Positions 33,002-45,864 of a stretch of DNA of 64,000 bases are shown here, piece by piece. The notes below the pieces were generated by a model. It was not told where the DNA came from, did not search any database, and saw only the letters and a list, made by a program, of their open reading frames with translations. A program made the translations under genes and the position numbers. Numbering within the stretch: the first letter of the stretch is position 1; each line of letters opens with the position of its first letter. The stretch comes from Sisyra terminalis (Eukaryota > Arthropoda > Insecta > Neuroptera > Sisyridae), in contig OY292277.1 in NCBI GenBank assembly GCA_958496175.1, forward strand, positions 55,129,050 through 55,193,049, in the 5' to 3' direction.

Positions 33002-33061
33002 CGGCGCCACTCCAAGCCCTATATAAATGGGGAGAAAATATACATCTTTTATTTTACATTT
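33002..33061 (+). promoter_or_regulatory. TATA-containing segment, unit 2
   Basis: Same sequence as 7,381-7,440. Confidence 0.4.
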
Positions 33062-33239
33062 ACACTTAGTGTAGCATATATCTATGGATATTATATCAAT
33101 ATTTATGCATCAATATCATTCTTCTATTATTAGCTGCGCTTGCAATATATATATGGGAATAGTTGATCTTCATAATCTCGATGACAATTGATTTGTTTTC
33201 GTTGAATAAATTAAAATCATCTAAAAAAAAAAAAAAAAA
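33062..33239 (+). mobile_element. Possible retroposed transcript end, unit 2
   Basis: Copy of 7,441-7,618 with the same 17-A length (33,223-33,239). Confidence 0.35.
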
Positions 33240-33660
33240 CTTAAATTAATTTCACCACTTACTTAACAAATATTAATTAATCCTATTTGAAGTAATGTAT
33301 GATATTGTTATGCTAAATCACCTAAACGATGATAACACAGTAGGTGGTCTTACAACTGTTGTAAATCCAATTGGAATGAATTTACAACGATACACCACGA
33401 GAGGTATACGGGGTGATTACGTATGAGTATTTAAAGATAAATATTCCGAATACAAAATGAATATTGTCTAGGTAAGCTATACTTATGCAATCGTTGATAT
33501 TAACCAGAACCAATATAACATAGTGAATAATATCAACTTACTTGAATTATAAATGATTATCTAATCTCTGGATGCATTTCTCCTGCACAGCGTCATAGAA
33601 AGATTTTTACAATCCAAAGGTACGTTTTCCAACTGATTTCTCATAAACGCGCCATAAGTA

Positions 33661-33933
33661 CCTACTTTGTGGATGTACGCCAAAATGTTTCTTTTATATT
33701 ATAGATGAACTTTTTTTTCTTGTTCAACCTAAAAAAATAGTTTTAAATTTCCATTCTATTACATAGTATCATGTACCAGAAAACTTATTACCTCAAAAGC
33801 CTTTTGTCGTCAACTCTCTGCTTACTTTAAGCGTAATTATGGTTGTCTACGAGAAACTTAAATTGGAGAAAAACTTGAGTGATAGTTTTGCACATCCACA
33901 TCCACATTATTACTTTCATTCCATGGGGGGAGC
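33661..33933 (-). pseudogene. Gene family copy B, unit 2
   Basis: Same relic as 8,040-8,312, with intron borders preserved. Confidence 0.5.
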
Positions 33934-34449
33934 AAGATAGTAAAGTTGGGAACAGAAGCGTACGAAAAAAAGGAACAAATGGGAAGAGTGAAGACATCTT
34001 GAGATGTAAACTTCTGTTAATTCTTCTTCGCCATAATGAGTTCAGTTATCTGTATATTATTCTAATCCCCGTAGATGAACGAATAGTAAATTAACACTCT
34101 GACTTCCAATAAGCCTTAGGAGTCGACGTAGGTACTTCCAAATATCTCTAAGAAATTATAAGAAATGACAATTTTTAATTTTACCGAAATTTATTAAAAC
34201 TTATCGTTTACCTGTTTATACAATATTAACAATGCTGCTTTACATTGACCAAAAACGTAGCAAGAAAAAATCCACGGGAAATTAAAAAATATGCAAACAT
34301 ATTAAACTGGGTACCTAGTTCCTATAAAGTCAGAGCATTGTCAGATATTGTGAGTTGAAACTTATTTACATTTATTATCATACCTATTAGTTTATGTCAT
34401 TGCCATCAAGTTCATCATTAATTTGAGAACACTGAAACTGCGTACTTAC

Positions 34450-34589
34450 ACCAAACTGTCTAAGAAGTTGGCTTTTTCTTTTCGGATACCACCAGGTTGA
34501 TTTCCCCCTCTCTTTGCATTTATTCTCCGTATTACTCCGTACGTTTTAATTAGCTTCACAAAATAATCAAATAGTTGGTAAGACGTTTT
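34450..34589 (-). CDS. Candidate internal exon, unit 2
   Basis: Same frame and donor as 8,829-8,968. Confidence 0.42.
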
Positions 34590-36011
34590 CTAAATGACTC
34601 CACAAATCTGCACAGAAAAAGTACTTAATTTAGAATTATTATTAAATTTTGTTATAAAATATTAATCGAAGATCCCAATGACATATTTTACGGTTCAACG
34701 ATAACTGCTTCCTTCAATTCCTAGATACATTGAATCTGCACAGAAAAAAGAATCATTAATTTCTATATTTAAAACTTAAACTAAATTTTCTAAAGCTAAG
34801 CTTATAAAACTAATGATCTATCTACGTATATATTATATATATATGTTATTAACGAAAAAGATCTCACATAATATAATATAAACCCCAAATATAAAAATAA
34901 TTTCATGTAGGTATTAGTATAAAATAATTTCAAGATAGAGAATACGTTTTTAGAGTACTAGATAAGAGAAATAGGCTTTTAAGGGTAGGTAGGGCAGAGG
35001 TTTTGAATCTATAAAGTGAACATTTCGTGTTCGTATTATCGTTTTATAAATTTAATGATTGCAAAGGACTGAACGACGTGGGTCGCAGTTTTGAATCGAC
35101 TATTTATCAATTGTAAGTTCAGCTATTGCACAAATGCATATATCTAAGCCAATATATAATATTAAATTTAGTATAATGTTACAAGTTGTTAATGTTATAA
35201 AACAACTTATAAAAATTGAAACCCAAACAAGAGGTATTAAATGTTTCTATCTAAATAATACCTAAGCCTAGTTTCAATTGATTTAAAGTAGTATTAGTTT
35301 CCCGTGAAATATTGGGGTCAAAAGAATAATAGAGATAAAGTATAACTAAGCTATAGATAGGATTTGATAACGATGACTGGTATTAGGTAATAATAAGAAG
35401 CTTGATGGCTTGAATGGCTGAAGAAGAAGGAATTTCAATAGTTTCGTCATGTCTTGAATTGCTCATCTAATCAATTCTTCCGACTGCAATCATTCCAAGA
35501 GAATATCTGCAAAGAAAATAAAATTTAATTAAAGCAAAAAAATAAGGTTTTTAAATTCTTCATTTCTTGAGGGCCAACGTGCTAACACATCTCTTTGAAT
35601 TCTTTCACATTGACAATCCATCGAATCTGCACAGACAAAACAACATTTAATCTCTTCAAATCAGTTGAATATAAAAACTTAAAATTAATAAAAAACTACG
35701 TAAAGACAATAACAATAAAGCTAAGATAATATTATAACTGAACTATTTTGGATAGGTAGGCGGCGCTAAGCTAACAATATAAGAATTCCCATTGTTCTAT
35801 TATTTTTTTTTAAAACATTCAAGGGGGAGAGGGTGGTTGTTTTGAATTAATTTTCATAACTTGGCGATTGATATAGAGGTCGGCTCCATTATCAATTGTT
35901 CCGCAAAAATCTGTAACAGAAAAAAATAATCAAAAACTAAAGACAATTTGGTTTCGTTTCTTCATTTCTTCAGATTTTCCCGTGACCATTGCATCTGCAC
36001 AGAAAAAAAAA
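34590..36011 (-). other. Three paired splice-acceptor modules, unit 2
   Basis: Copy of 8,969-10,390. The middle module reads CTGTGCAG here where unit 1 has CTGTGTAG, giving a stronger acceptor. Confidence 0.4.
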
Positions 36012-36678
36012 ACACAATTAAAAAATGGAATTTGAATTTTTAAAATAAAATCAAAATATAAAAATAAACATTCAGAAATAAAACATTTGATAAAAATACA
36101 TATATCCAATAGAAATACAAGTAAATCTAAGAATTGTTTCCCCAAAAAAATAATACAATAAAAATTGAAATAACTAGAAGAGAACATAAGATTGGTCTCA
36201 TGTCACAGGTAGGTGTTTCAATCGAATAAAAAAAATATGATAACGTATTGATATCTCTGATATAGGCTGTCAGGGTAAGGGATGTTAGATATTATTTAGA
36301 CTAAATAGGGTCTTAATTATCTAAATCCACAGCATGGGCTGTAGATTTGATTTAATTTTTACAAATTGTATGATTAGTGTATATTTGGTTTCAAATATTC
36401 AATCGTTTCACAATTCTACAACGACAAATGTATTTAGAACTTAATAGTGTAGAGTAGCAGTAATATATAATATAATCCTTCGATGGAATAATAAAGTCAG
36501 CAATCAATCGGTAGCATCTTAATGTATTGATAGTAAATTTCACTCCATGGCTCTCAGCGATAGTTCAGTTCAAAATTCATGTCAATTGAGGAACTCTTAA
36601 TTATTTGAGATTGATTCCATTCATCATTATGATCATTAATATTGCTATTTCCAAAGATCTTATTGATTATTACATATT

Positions 36679-36879
36679 ATGTGTTCCATACATATCCACT
36701 CTCCATCCTCATTGAACAGAAATGCACCAAATCTGAAAGAAACTGGTTTTATAATGTTACCAAATCGAAATTTAGATTTGAAGGAAATATTGGTATTCCA
36801 GAGATATGATTACACAATCATCTTCTTTAAAAGTTTAGTACAAATATCTGAAAATTCCTATGAAAGTCGTAACTGTTGA
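36679..36879 (+). CDS. 66-codon ORF, unit 2
   Basis: Unchanged copy of 11,058-11,258, with the same caveats. Confidence 0.15.
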   Translation: MCSIHIHSPSSLNRNAPNLKETGFIMLPNRNLDLKEILVFQRYDYTIIFFKSLVQISENSYESRNC

Positions 36880-37832
36880 AAAATTGCCAAAATAAACACA
36901 TCTCTTACTATCATATTTGAATACCCTATTGTTATTCCATGTTAAATTTATTGACTCTAAAAACTGATTGTTGTAACGTTCCCATTAATTCCAATCTATT
37001 GTTGTGTTCTTTAAAACTTGCTAACTGCCCTATACTCTAATACAAAGTAATCAGATAATTTGAAATCAGGAAAAATAATAGTCCAAATAGAACATGCATA
37101 TCTAACCTGTGCAATTCGTCAACCCATTTTCTGCTATAATTTGTCGATAAAAGTTGAATATAACAATGTCCAGTATTCCACAAATACACAAACTATATTT
37201 AAACATAATAGTTGGTAATTTTTATAATAAAAAACTTACTATGTACCACTAAAATAAATACATGAAGTTACTTAAGTAAAAACGAGTCAAAATCACCAAT
37301 ATGTCTGCTGTTGAAAACAATTCTTTTTTTGTTTTCAAACAACAATTGTTACATATATGATTTAATTATTTTTTTCAAATACGAATTAACAAAAAACTTG
37401 GCGAAAATCAAATGTTCAATTAATAAAATGAATTTTAAAACACAATTTTTCTATTTCTATAAGAAAAATTTAAAGAAAAACGAGTTTTTCAGTAAAAAAA
37501 TTGTTTGTTGAAAAAAGTCGGTAATGTAGTTACCAGAATTTCATAAGAAGCTGATTCAAATATTCCTATTGTGATATATTCCTATTGACTTGGGTTACAT
37601 AATTTGATTGAAACTATAACTATTATTAAATCTATATGGATACTGTAAGTTTTATAGTAACTGTAAATAAATTTAAAATTAATTTTCCCCTAGCCTATAA
37701 TAGAACGCGTATGCCTATCGTATAACTTTCACGAAATACTATCGTCTTCCTATATACAATATCCATGATTAATGATGTTTTACTTATGTGAAAAAAACGA
37801 TAAACTATGGTTGAGTTGAGTTTGAATAATAC

Positions 37833-37925
37833 CTATGCTTTGCAAATGTACTGCTTTAGAGCAGTTTTTGGTGTCGAATGCATATCTTTCACACCAGTCC
37901 AAAAATCTTCAAATGAAATCTCCAT
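37833..37925 (-). CDS. 30-codon ORF, unit 2
   Basis: Unchanged copy of 12,212-12,304. Confidence 0.25.
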   Translation of the reverse strand: MEISFEDFWTGVKDMHSTPKTALKQYICKA

Positions 37926-38486
37926 TCGCGGAAAGAATCAAGGAACACTAAAAGAAAAAAATAACATTTGAGATTGATTGCATGAATTCAATCTTATAAG
38001 CCTTATGAAGAAACGATCAACTAATAATGTTTATAGATAAAATAATAAAAATATATTATAACAAGAAGCTAGAATTTATAGCAGAAAAGAGGACAGTTGA
38101 AATTGTAATAAAATATTTAGTCATAAAAATTTTAAATTTTTAATCATATTATGCCGCATTAATCTTTTTTCCGTCTAGCATATATTAGGTACATTTTACC
38201 GAACTGTTCAGATAAATACAGATGAACTAATAATTTTTCACGATTAATTCTTTGTAACATAAACTACATACAATAATAAAATTATCCATATCAACCAGTA
38301 GGTACCTACTAATGTAAATTAGTAAATAATTTCAACTTACATACTTGAATATTGTCTCCTTATTGTTAATGAAATGACTTTCTAAGTACTACTGAATGCA
38401 CTTTTTCTGATTTTTCCTGTAGATACTACTGCGGTGTTGCATGTAACTGGTTACTTAAACGGTGTCCAACGTTATTCTGACATTCA

Positions 38487-39253
38487 TTAGAATTCATTAC
38501 TTCGGTCTATACCTTCGACCAATAGTTGAGTTCTAATTTTCTGAATCCATGTACCTATCCTGTATTCCAAGATTCGTTCGAAAAGCGTTTTCACTACAGG
38601 CCATTTTTTTGTGGATGTACACCAAAACTTAGCATTTATACGTAAAGAGTTTTTGTCTTTCATTTCCAACTAACTAAAACAAATATTTTTTTAATATTGT
38701 AATCTACTGTTACTATGTTCCAAAGGTTTTCATACTTACTTACCACAAACAAAAGCTGATTGCCTTTAGACATCTATAATTTAACTTTGATGCAGTTGCC
38801 TCCAGGGGACTTGAAGTGAAGTAAAACTTTAAGTAATCTCACAAAATCATGGTCAATTTTTTACATCTTACTGTCGTAGGTAGTAGTAGTATCATTAATT
38901 TCATCTTAGGACTCCAAAAAAAAGGCGAGGACAGCAACGTGCAAAAGCAAGAACCGAAGAAGGTTGGTCGTATGAAAGCTGGTCCAGTTTTAATCGTAAC
39001 GAATTCGGTTTGTTGTCCAATAGATACAGCAGTTTCTTGATGGCATCGCATGCATGGCCGTTTCCAAGGAACTCGAATTGGGGAAAAACTTGGGAACATT
39101 GTTCACTATCCTCCTGCATTTCCGCATTATTACTTTCGACCCATGTCTTGGATTAGTACTTGAGGATAGTAGTTTGTAGAACTTCGTTGGTACCAAATCT
39201 TCATCATCTGATCCGTGCAGTAATATGAACCTGGTAACTAAACAAAGAGTCAA
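38487..39253 (-). pseudogene. Gene family copy C, unit 2
   Basis: Copy of 12,866-13,632 with the same frameshifts. It is the last family member in this unit, since copy D has been deleted. Confidence 0.63.
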
Positions 39254-40915
39254 TATTCCTGATTCCAGTACGGTACCTACCTACTACCAAATGGTTCCAT
39301 TATTGAAATTATTGGAATTATTTAAAATAACTTTTCAATGTTGACGTCAAACATAAGGGGCAATATTTCATAAACCCTAAGATTAAGTCAATAAAACATA
39401 CATTGATATTGTTCGAATATCTAATATATTAAGTTTAATAACTATACCACATGCAAAACCAATAAGTAGCACTTATTTGTGTTCCATTGTTACCTATTTT
39501 GGGAAATTTCAATACCAATTTCGGAAATATAATAATGCAATCGATTAAATCTAATCAAACAATGACAATTAACAACAAAATTTTAAGGGAACAATTAAGA
39601 GAAAATTACTTTTTACTTATGCATGAAAAACCAACCTCAATACAGTACAGTGCAATTTTTATCGATCGACAATTTGAAAAATTTACGTACAGTTTTCCAT
39701 TTTCATATTCTAATGGATGCACCAAACACTCAACTATCATTATGCATATTAATTTCTTTATAAATTGGGAAATTTAATTAATAATGCACAAAATTCATTG
39801 CAACTTGGTCGACCAAAACAACAGGTGATTTATAGTTGTTTATGTTCATTATAAGTACGCATGTCAAACTCAAAAGTGTGGTTATTTTCAAATTTTCATT
39901 TTTGCTAAAGGAAGTGATTTGAGTTTAATAATTAAAGAATAACGTTATTTTATTACAACGAACGTTGGTTTAATTTAATATTTCTTATTATTTTATGGAA
40001 CGAATTACACTTAGTAATGTATAGAATAGAGTTACTGGATAGATATAAAGTAATAAAGTCAACTTTTATTTTCTAACGTGTGTAGATGATATCGTACGTA
40101 TGTATGCGTATTAATAGTAAAATAAGTAGATGAGATCGATGAGATGCAAGTATGAGAGAGAAATGAATAGTATCATAAACCTTTCCAACATTTACCTCCC
40201 AACATTCCCCTTATTCCCGACGACTCCTTGAATAATTCTAACGGTAAAAATAAAAGATTATCATTGCACAACGAATTGTCAGTTTTCTCTTACAAAAATA
40301 ATATTATTTACAATCCCATGTAAGTATTAGTTTATTTTACAATTATTGCAATTTTCAAAATAGTTATTGATCGTAGAAATAGTTGCAATTGCTGCATTCA
40401 TTTGGTGAATCGTATTTGAACATTGGAGATTCCTTCCCATGTGTTGTTTCTAAGCCAAAAAGTTTTTAGGTTCAATTAAAGGCGATTTCCGATCTATTAG
40501 GTTGATTTAGAAGAAATGAGAAGTAAGTTTTGTAGGTATGTAGTAGGTTTACTAGCTTATAAGTTTTTTTTAATGAACCACTACTAATTAATCATAGGAA
40601 TGTAGGTATATTTAGTTGTTGTTGTTGTTGTTTTAAGATTCACTTGAAACATGGACATGAAAAAGAGTAAATGAATTGGAAGATTGGAAATATATGGTAC
40701 CTATCCACCTAGATACCAGCTCATGGACTGCGTAAAGTTGAGGGAATATATGAATTTTAGATAATATTCGATGCATTAAAACCAAATATGTAATTAGAAT
40801 TTTGATTAAACATCAACTTGTCGAGTAATTAGCGTTTTTAGGCCACTTTCATAAGCCTACATACGGCTTTCATTGTTTGAATTTTGAGAACTTTTGCGAA
40901 CCGATATTACCGCTG

Positions 40916-41050
40916 CCTGACAACAAAACGCTGAACTATTTTGGAAGCCACGCCCACTTGTATGTAGAACTGGTTTGTGTCTTGGATAAATGCTAGATAC
41001 AAACCAAAGTGGGCGTGGCTTTCAAAATAGTTCAGCGTTTTGTCGTCAGG
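40916..41050. repeat. Hairpin at foldback left end, unit 3
   Basis: Second copy of the 25,187 hairpin, with arms 40,916-40,959 and 41,007-41,050. The loop differs by one base (AAATGC instead of AAGTGC), so the stem has been kept through the duplication. Confidence 0.92.
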
Positions 41051-41235
41051 TTTGAAGAAGGGGGTCTGTCATTATCGTCATTTAAGGTCAAACATTTCAG
41101 ACATTTAAGGATGATTTTCTTTATGCCATGTAATGATTGGGATATCAAATGAAAGCTAATTAATTACTCTATTGATTTATATAAAAAAACAGCCAATATG
41201 TCTAAACGATGACATTGAAATTTGATTTTCCGTCA

Positions 41236-42720
41236 GCGACTACTTCCCTTTCTGACATTTAAGGGTGGTTTGCCCCCCTTAATATATTGAACCCGATTAT
41301 GATTGGGATATCTATTGAAAGATAATGAATTACTCTATCGATTGACATCAAAAAAATTACCAATATCTCCAAGCAAGTACTTAGAAAATTGACTTTCCCA
41401 TATCGACCCTTGGCCTTTATAAAATGTAACTTAAATCATGTGATTTCGCGTAAAAAGTAATTAAAAACATTATTCTTATATAAAATTGATGGATTACAGC
41501 TAAATTTGACACTTAAATGTTGATTAAAGGTCTACTTTTCGAGAAATAAGCGTCTAAAGGGGGTCTGTCATTATCTTCATTTAGAGCCAAAAATATCTTT
41601 ATTTCTTCTCTCCTATCGCTATCAATCGATCGATTATTAGTAAATTATACAAAATATAACATTTCTTCCACTCGAACATCATTTAAAATTGTATTTTTAA
41701 CCTATTTTATATGCATGTTTAGCGGATGTCAAAGTTGTTTATGTTTCGCTCTATAGGCAACCCGGTGAGCATCAAAAAAACAAAATTCGACGATTTGCCC
41801 TTTTTGAACAAGCCAATATTCAGTACTCTAACTCAAATTTCGGACATTTCAGGATGATTTTCTGTATGCCATGTAATGATTGGGATATCAAATGAAAGCT
41901 AATTGATTACTCTATTGATTTATCAAAAAAAACAACCAATATATCCATACAATTACTTTAAAAATTGATTTTCCCTAGGCGACTACATCCCTTTCTGACA
42001 TTTCAGGGTGGTTTGCCCCCCTTAATATATTGATTCCGATTATGATTGGGATATCAAATGAAAGCTATTGAATTATTCTATCGATTGATATAAAAAAATT
42101 ACCAATATCTTCAAGCAACTACTGAGAAAATTGACTTTCCCATATCGACCCTTGGCCTTTATAAAATGTAACTTAAATCATGTGATTTCGCGTAAAAAGT
42201 AATTAAAAATATTATTCTTATATAAAATTGATGGTTTACAGCTAAATTTGACACTTAAATGTTGATTAAAGGTCTACTTTTCGAGAAATAAGCGTCTAAA
42301 GGGGGTCTGTCATTATCTTCATTTAGGGCCAAAAATATCTTTATTTCTTCTCTCCTATCGCTATCAATCGATCGATTATTAGTAAATGATACAAAATATA
42401 ACATTTCTTCCACTCGAACATCATTTAAAATTGTATTTTCAACCAATTTGATTTGCATGTTTAGCGGATGTCAAAGTTGTTTATGTTTCGCTCTATAGGC
42501 AACCCGGTGAGCATCAAAAAAACAAAATTCGACGATTTGCCCTTTTTGAACATGCCAATATTCAGTACTCTAACTCAAATTTCGGACATTTCAGGATGAT
42601 TTTCTGTATGCCATGTAATGATTGGGATATCAAATGAAAGCTAATTGATTACTCTATTGATTTATCAAAAAAAACAACCAATATATCCATACAATTACTT
42701 TAAAAATTGATTTTCCCTAG
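41236..42720. repeat. 742-bp direct monomers inside foldback arm
   Basis: The landmark GCGACTAC recurs at 41,236, 41,979 and 42,721, spacing 743 and 742 bp. Unit 2 has the same landmark only at 25,507 and 26,249. Unit 3 thus carries one extra monomer. Within a monomer, a shorter core (GATATC then GAAAG then ATTACTCTAT) recurs about 166 bp apart, for instance at 41,141 and 41,307. Confidence 0.85.
42255..42458 (-). CDS. 67-codon ORF in one left-arm monomer, unit 3
   Basis: Left-arm counterpart of the right-arm ORF, starting MQIKLVENT and containing DRREEIKIF. Other left arms (25,9xx, 41,6xx and 34x in unit 1) read an early stop at the fifth codon. Here about 42,385-42,460 matches the right-arm version, including TTCAACCAATTTGATTTGC, so the frame is open. 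This looks like conversion between arms, not purifying selection. Confidence 0.2.
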   Translation of the reverse strand: MQIKLVENTILNDVRVEEMLYFVSFTNNRSIDSDRREEIKIFLALNEDNDRPPLDAYFSKSRPLINI

Positions 42721-43487
42721 GCGACTACTACCCTTTCAGACATTAAAAGGTGCTTTGCCCCTCTTTTTTCATTGAATTCGATTATGACTGGCATATCAAT
42801 GGAAAGCTAATGAGTTACTCTATCGAATAATATCAAAAAATTACCAATATCTCCAAACAATTACTTTGAAAATGGATTTTTCCTTATCGACTCTTTAGGC
42901 CCATTTAAATGCTAATTTCTCGAAAAGTAGACCTTTAATCAACATTTAAGTGTCAAATTTAGCTGTAAACCATCGATTTTATATAAGTGTAATGTTTTTA
43001 ATTACTTTTTACGCGAAATCACATGATTTAAGTAACATTTTATAAAGGTTGAAAGTCGATTTAGGAAAATCAGTTTTCTAAGTAATTGCTTGGAGATATT
43101 GGTAATTTTTTGATGTCAATCGATAGAGTAATTCATTATCTTTCAATAGATATCCCAATCATAATCGAATTCAATATATTAAGGGGGGCAAACCACCCTT
43201 AAATGTTAGAAAGGGATGTAGTTGCTGACGGAAAAGCAAATTTCAATGTCATCGTTTAGACATATTGGTTGTTTTTTTTGATAAATCAATAGAGTAATCA
43301 ATTAGCTTTCATTTGGTATCCCAATCATTACATGACATAAAGAAAATCATCCTTAAATGTCTGAAATTTGAGTTAGAGTACTGAATATTGGCATGTTCAA
43401 AAAGGGCAAATCGTCGAATTTTGTTTTTTTGATGCTCACCGGGTTGCCTATAGAGCGAAACATAAACAACTTTGACATCCGCTAAAC

Positions 43488-43655
43488 ATGCAAATCAAAT
43501 TGGTTGAAAATACAATTTTAAATGATGTTCGAGTGGAAAAAATGTTATATTTTGTATCATTTACTAATAATCGATCGGTTTATAACGATAGAAGGGAAGA
43601 AATAAAGATATTTTTGATCCTAAATGAAGATAATGACATACCCCTTCAAACCTGA
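43488..43655 (+). CDS. 55-codon ORF in foldback right arm, unit 3
   Basis: Third copy of the 1,410-1,577 frame, uninterrupted, in the enlarged element. Confidence 0.22.
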   Translation: MQIKLVENTILNDVRVEKMLYFVSFTNNRSVYNDRREEIKIFLILNEDNDIPLQT

Positions 43656-44480
43656 CAACAAAACGCTGAACTATTTTGAAAGCCACGCCCACTTTGCCAC
43701 TATGTAGAACCGGATAGAAATGGATCTTGGATAATTGTAATTAGTGGACATTAAATTAATGAAAATACCATTTAAAACGATCGATTCATGCTTAAATTGT
43801 GTTAACTTGCATCGATAAGCTTCACTTTATCGATTTAAATCGATATTACAATCGTAAAGTAATGCTCCGAGTGAAATGGAGTTCCTTAACCTCTTATTTT
43901 AGCATACAAACAAAACGCTAATTTCTCGAAAAGTGAACGTTTAATTGAAATTCTAAGTTCATTTTCGGTTTTAATGCATCGGATATTATCTAAAAATCAT
44001 ACATTTACTTAATTTACATTGGCAAGTATTGATTTTTATCTGCGGGTGTTTGCTCGTATGTATATCAACATGGGCAGTTTTAAAAATTGTTGTTTGTAAC
44101 TTTGAACTAAACAAATAAATAGACAAATATAACAAAATATGAATAATTTATTTAAATAATTCAACAAGTTGTATGGATCCAGTAGTAGATATCGGTAGAT
44201 CTCCCGTTCTCAATAAAGTTCATTAGATGGGCTTATTGGTAGTCATTTTTCCGGTGGTTGTTGTTGTTCTTGTTGGTTTTGGCACTAGTGTTGCTTGCTT
44301 CTTCATTCAATATAAATATCTAGTAGATATAAATATTTCTTGCTTTGCTCCTCCTTATTTCTTTATTGCCTTTATTTGATTCTTGAGCCAGACACCTTGC
44401 TTATTATATATAGCTATTCGGAGAATAAATTCTTGATGACTTTGCTTATGATGATTCTGCAACGTTCGCTTAACTATTAT

Positions 44481-44728
44481 TTACTTCCACTTTTGCGGAA
44501 AGGGGCGCTTCAAATCCAATAAATCACCTGAAAAATAAAATTACATGAATAAGAAAAGAACATTCTCTTCTTCGTAATCTTTAACATGGTTTCCAATAGA
44601 TAGATATATTGATGGAGATAAATTGGAGATCAGAATCTGCTGGACGGTCCTTTTTCAGCGATTAGGTATTTGCCGTGCTGCGGACGCGAACTCTTGTCCA
44701 CGAGCTGTTCCAGCAGGTCGATGATTGC
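44481..44728 (-). pseudogene. Minus-strand last exon and homology segment, unit 3
   Basis: Third copy of 2,403-2,650. Neighbouring bases (GGGATTAGGAATGTCC at 44,809) match unit 2 rather than unit 1. Confidence 0.4.
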
Positions 44729-45584
44729 CTACGTTTCCTTTTCCCCTCTGGCCCCTGTGCTGTTTTTCCTTCTGTTCCTGTGCTAGATATAGTGACGTGG
44801 GATTAGGAATGTCCGAATACTCAATAATTCCTCCATTCTACGTTAGCAAATAGAGTGTCAGGGGACAATTATGGATATAATTGTGATTGATAACAACAAA
44901 TTATTTTGACATTAAAGATAAACTTTATGGCAACGAAACATATTTGAAGAAAACTTAAGCCATTAACAAAGAAATTCAAAGATAGATTGATTTTTTGACA
45001 CACAGAAATTTTTCAAAGTAGTCTTGAGAAGATCTTCAAAAGGAGGCAAAATGCTGTGCTAACTAACTGCTGCAATAAATTAATTTCTTTTCCTGATTCT
45101 TATACTCAAGGTTTATAAATTATTGCACAGGTTGCCCCATTAGACAAAAAAATGACGTCTTACGAAAAATTTTGAAGTTTGAATCAGTCTAAAGATATAT
45201 ACGAATTTTTTTTTTTTTTTTTACGGAATCTCTCCAATTTGGATATTATAACAGTAATAATTTCCTTCCGTATGTTATTAGTGATAAGTCCACAAATACA
45301 CGGAGGCATGATGGAAAGTCTAAGCTTTGAACTTGCGCGTCTGCAATTGCATATCTCTTCTTATTTAGAAAGAAAAACGGACACTCCTTTTCTGAAATTT
45401 TAAAAAACTATTGATTGAATGATAAAAGTAATAAAACTCTAACGGATTACCATTCACCAAATATATTTGTTACAAAGCGAATTTAATTTAGGTAACAACT
45501 GCTTTTCTCTGCATCCATTTTGAGACTCAAAATCTGTAAAAATAAAATCATATTATTATTTGAATTTGAGTACAATTATTTCAC

Positions 45585-45830
45585 TCAAGAAGACTGTTTT
45601 AATGTTATTGTAAAATTATTGTAGGAGACATGTAAACTTTTAAAATGGTAGGTAAATAGTAAAGCTCTACCTACTTGTTGTATTTTGATTATAAAACTAT
45701 TACATGAATATTCCACAATCACCACACTGCATTCATTCCAGATTTGGTTGTTTTCAGGTAAACTCCAAGTCCTATTGACCCCCGAAATTGTGGGTTTGGA
45801 GGAGAATAATGCTGCGAATCCCATGGACAA
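45585..45830 (-). CDS. 81-codon minus-strand ORF, unit 3
   Basis: As 3,493-3,747, but a substitution near 45,587 (CACTCAAG for CACTCCAG) creates an earlier stop, shortening the tail by three codons. Confidence 0.22.
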   Translation of the reverse strand: MSMGFAALFSSKPTISGVNRTWSLPENNQIWNECSVVIVEYSCNSFIIKIQQVGRALLFTYHFKSLHVSYNNFTITLKQSS

Positions 45831-45864
45831 TTACACCACATTATAGGATTTCTGTATCCGAAAG

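Larger units (their letters stand above)
25017..40746. repeat. Tandem amplicon unit 2, internally deleted
   Basis: Same order and orientation as unit 1 from the foldback element to a point equivalent to 15,120. There the sequence jumps at 40,746/40,747 into the foldback element of unit 3. The block corresponding to 15,121 to about 25,016 is missing, so this unit lacks family copy D, blocks X1 and X2 and the 23.7-24.6 kb gene. Length is about 15.7 kb against about 26.3 kb for a full unit. Confidence 0.96.
40750..44000. mobile_element. Foldback element at the unit 2/unit 3 junction, enlarged
   Basis: Same architecture as the copy at 25,021: outer inverted pair 40,750-40,839 with 43,912-44,000, hairpin at 40,916-41,050, right terminal block at 43,651-43,695. 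It is about 3.25 kb because a 742-bp stretch of the left arm is present once more. Its outer left edge is also the right breakpoint of the 9.9-kb deletion in unit 2. Confidence 0.78.

Noticed and set aside
45179..45403. 74-codon ORF seen only in unit 3
   Set aside because: It exists because a T tract is longer there (19 against 16 T); the frame reads through that tract.
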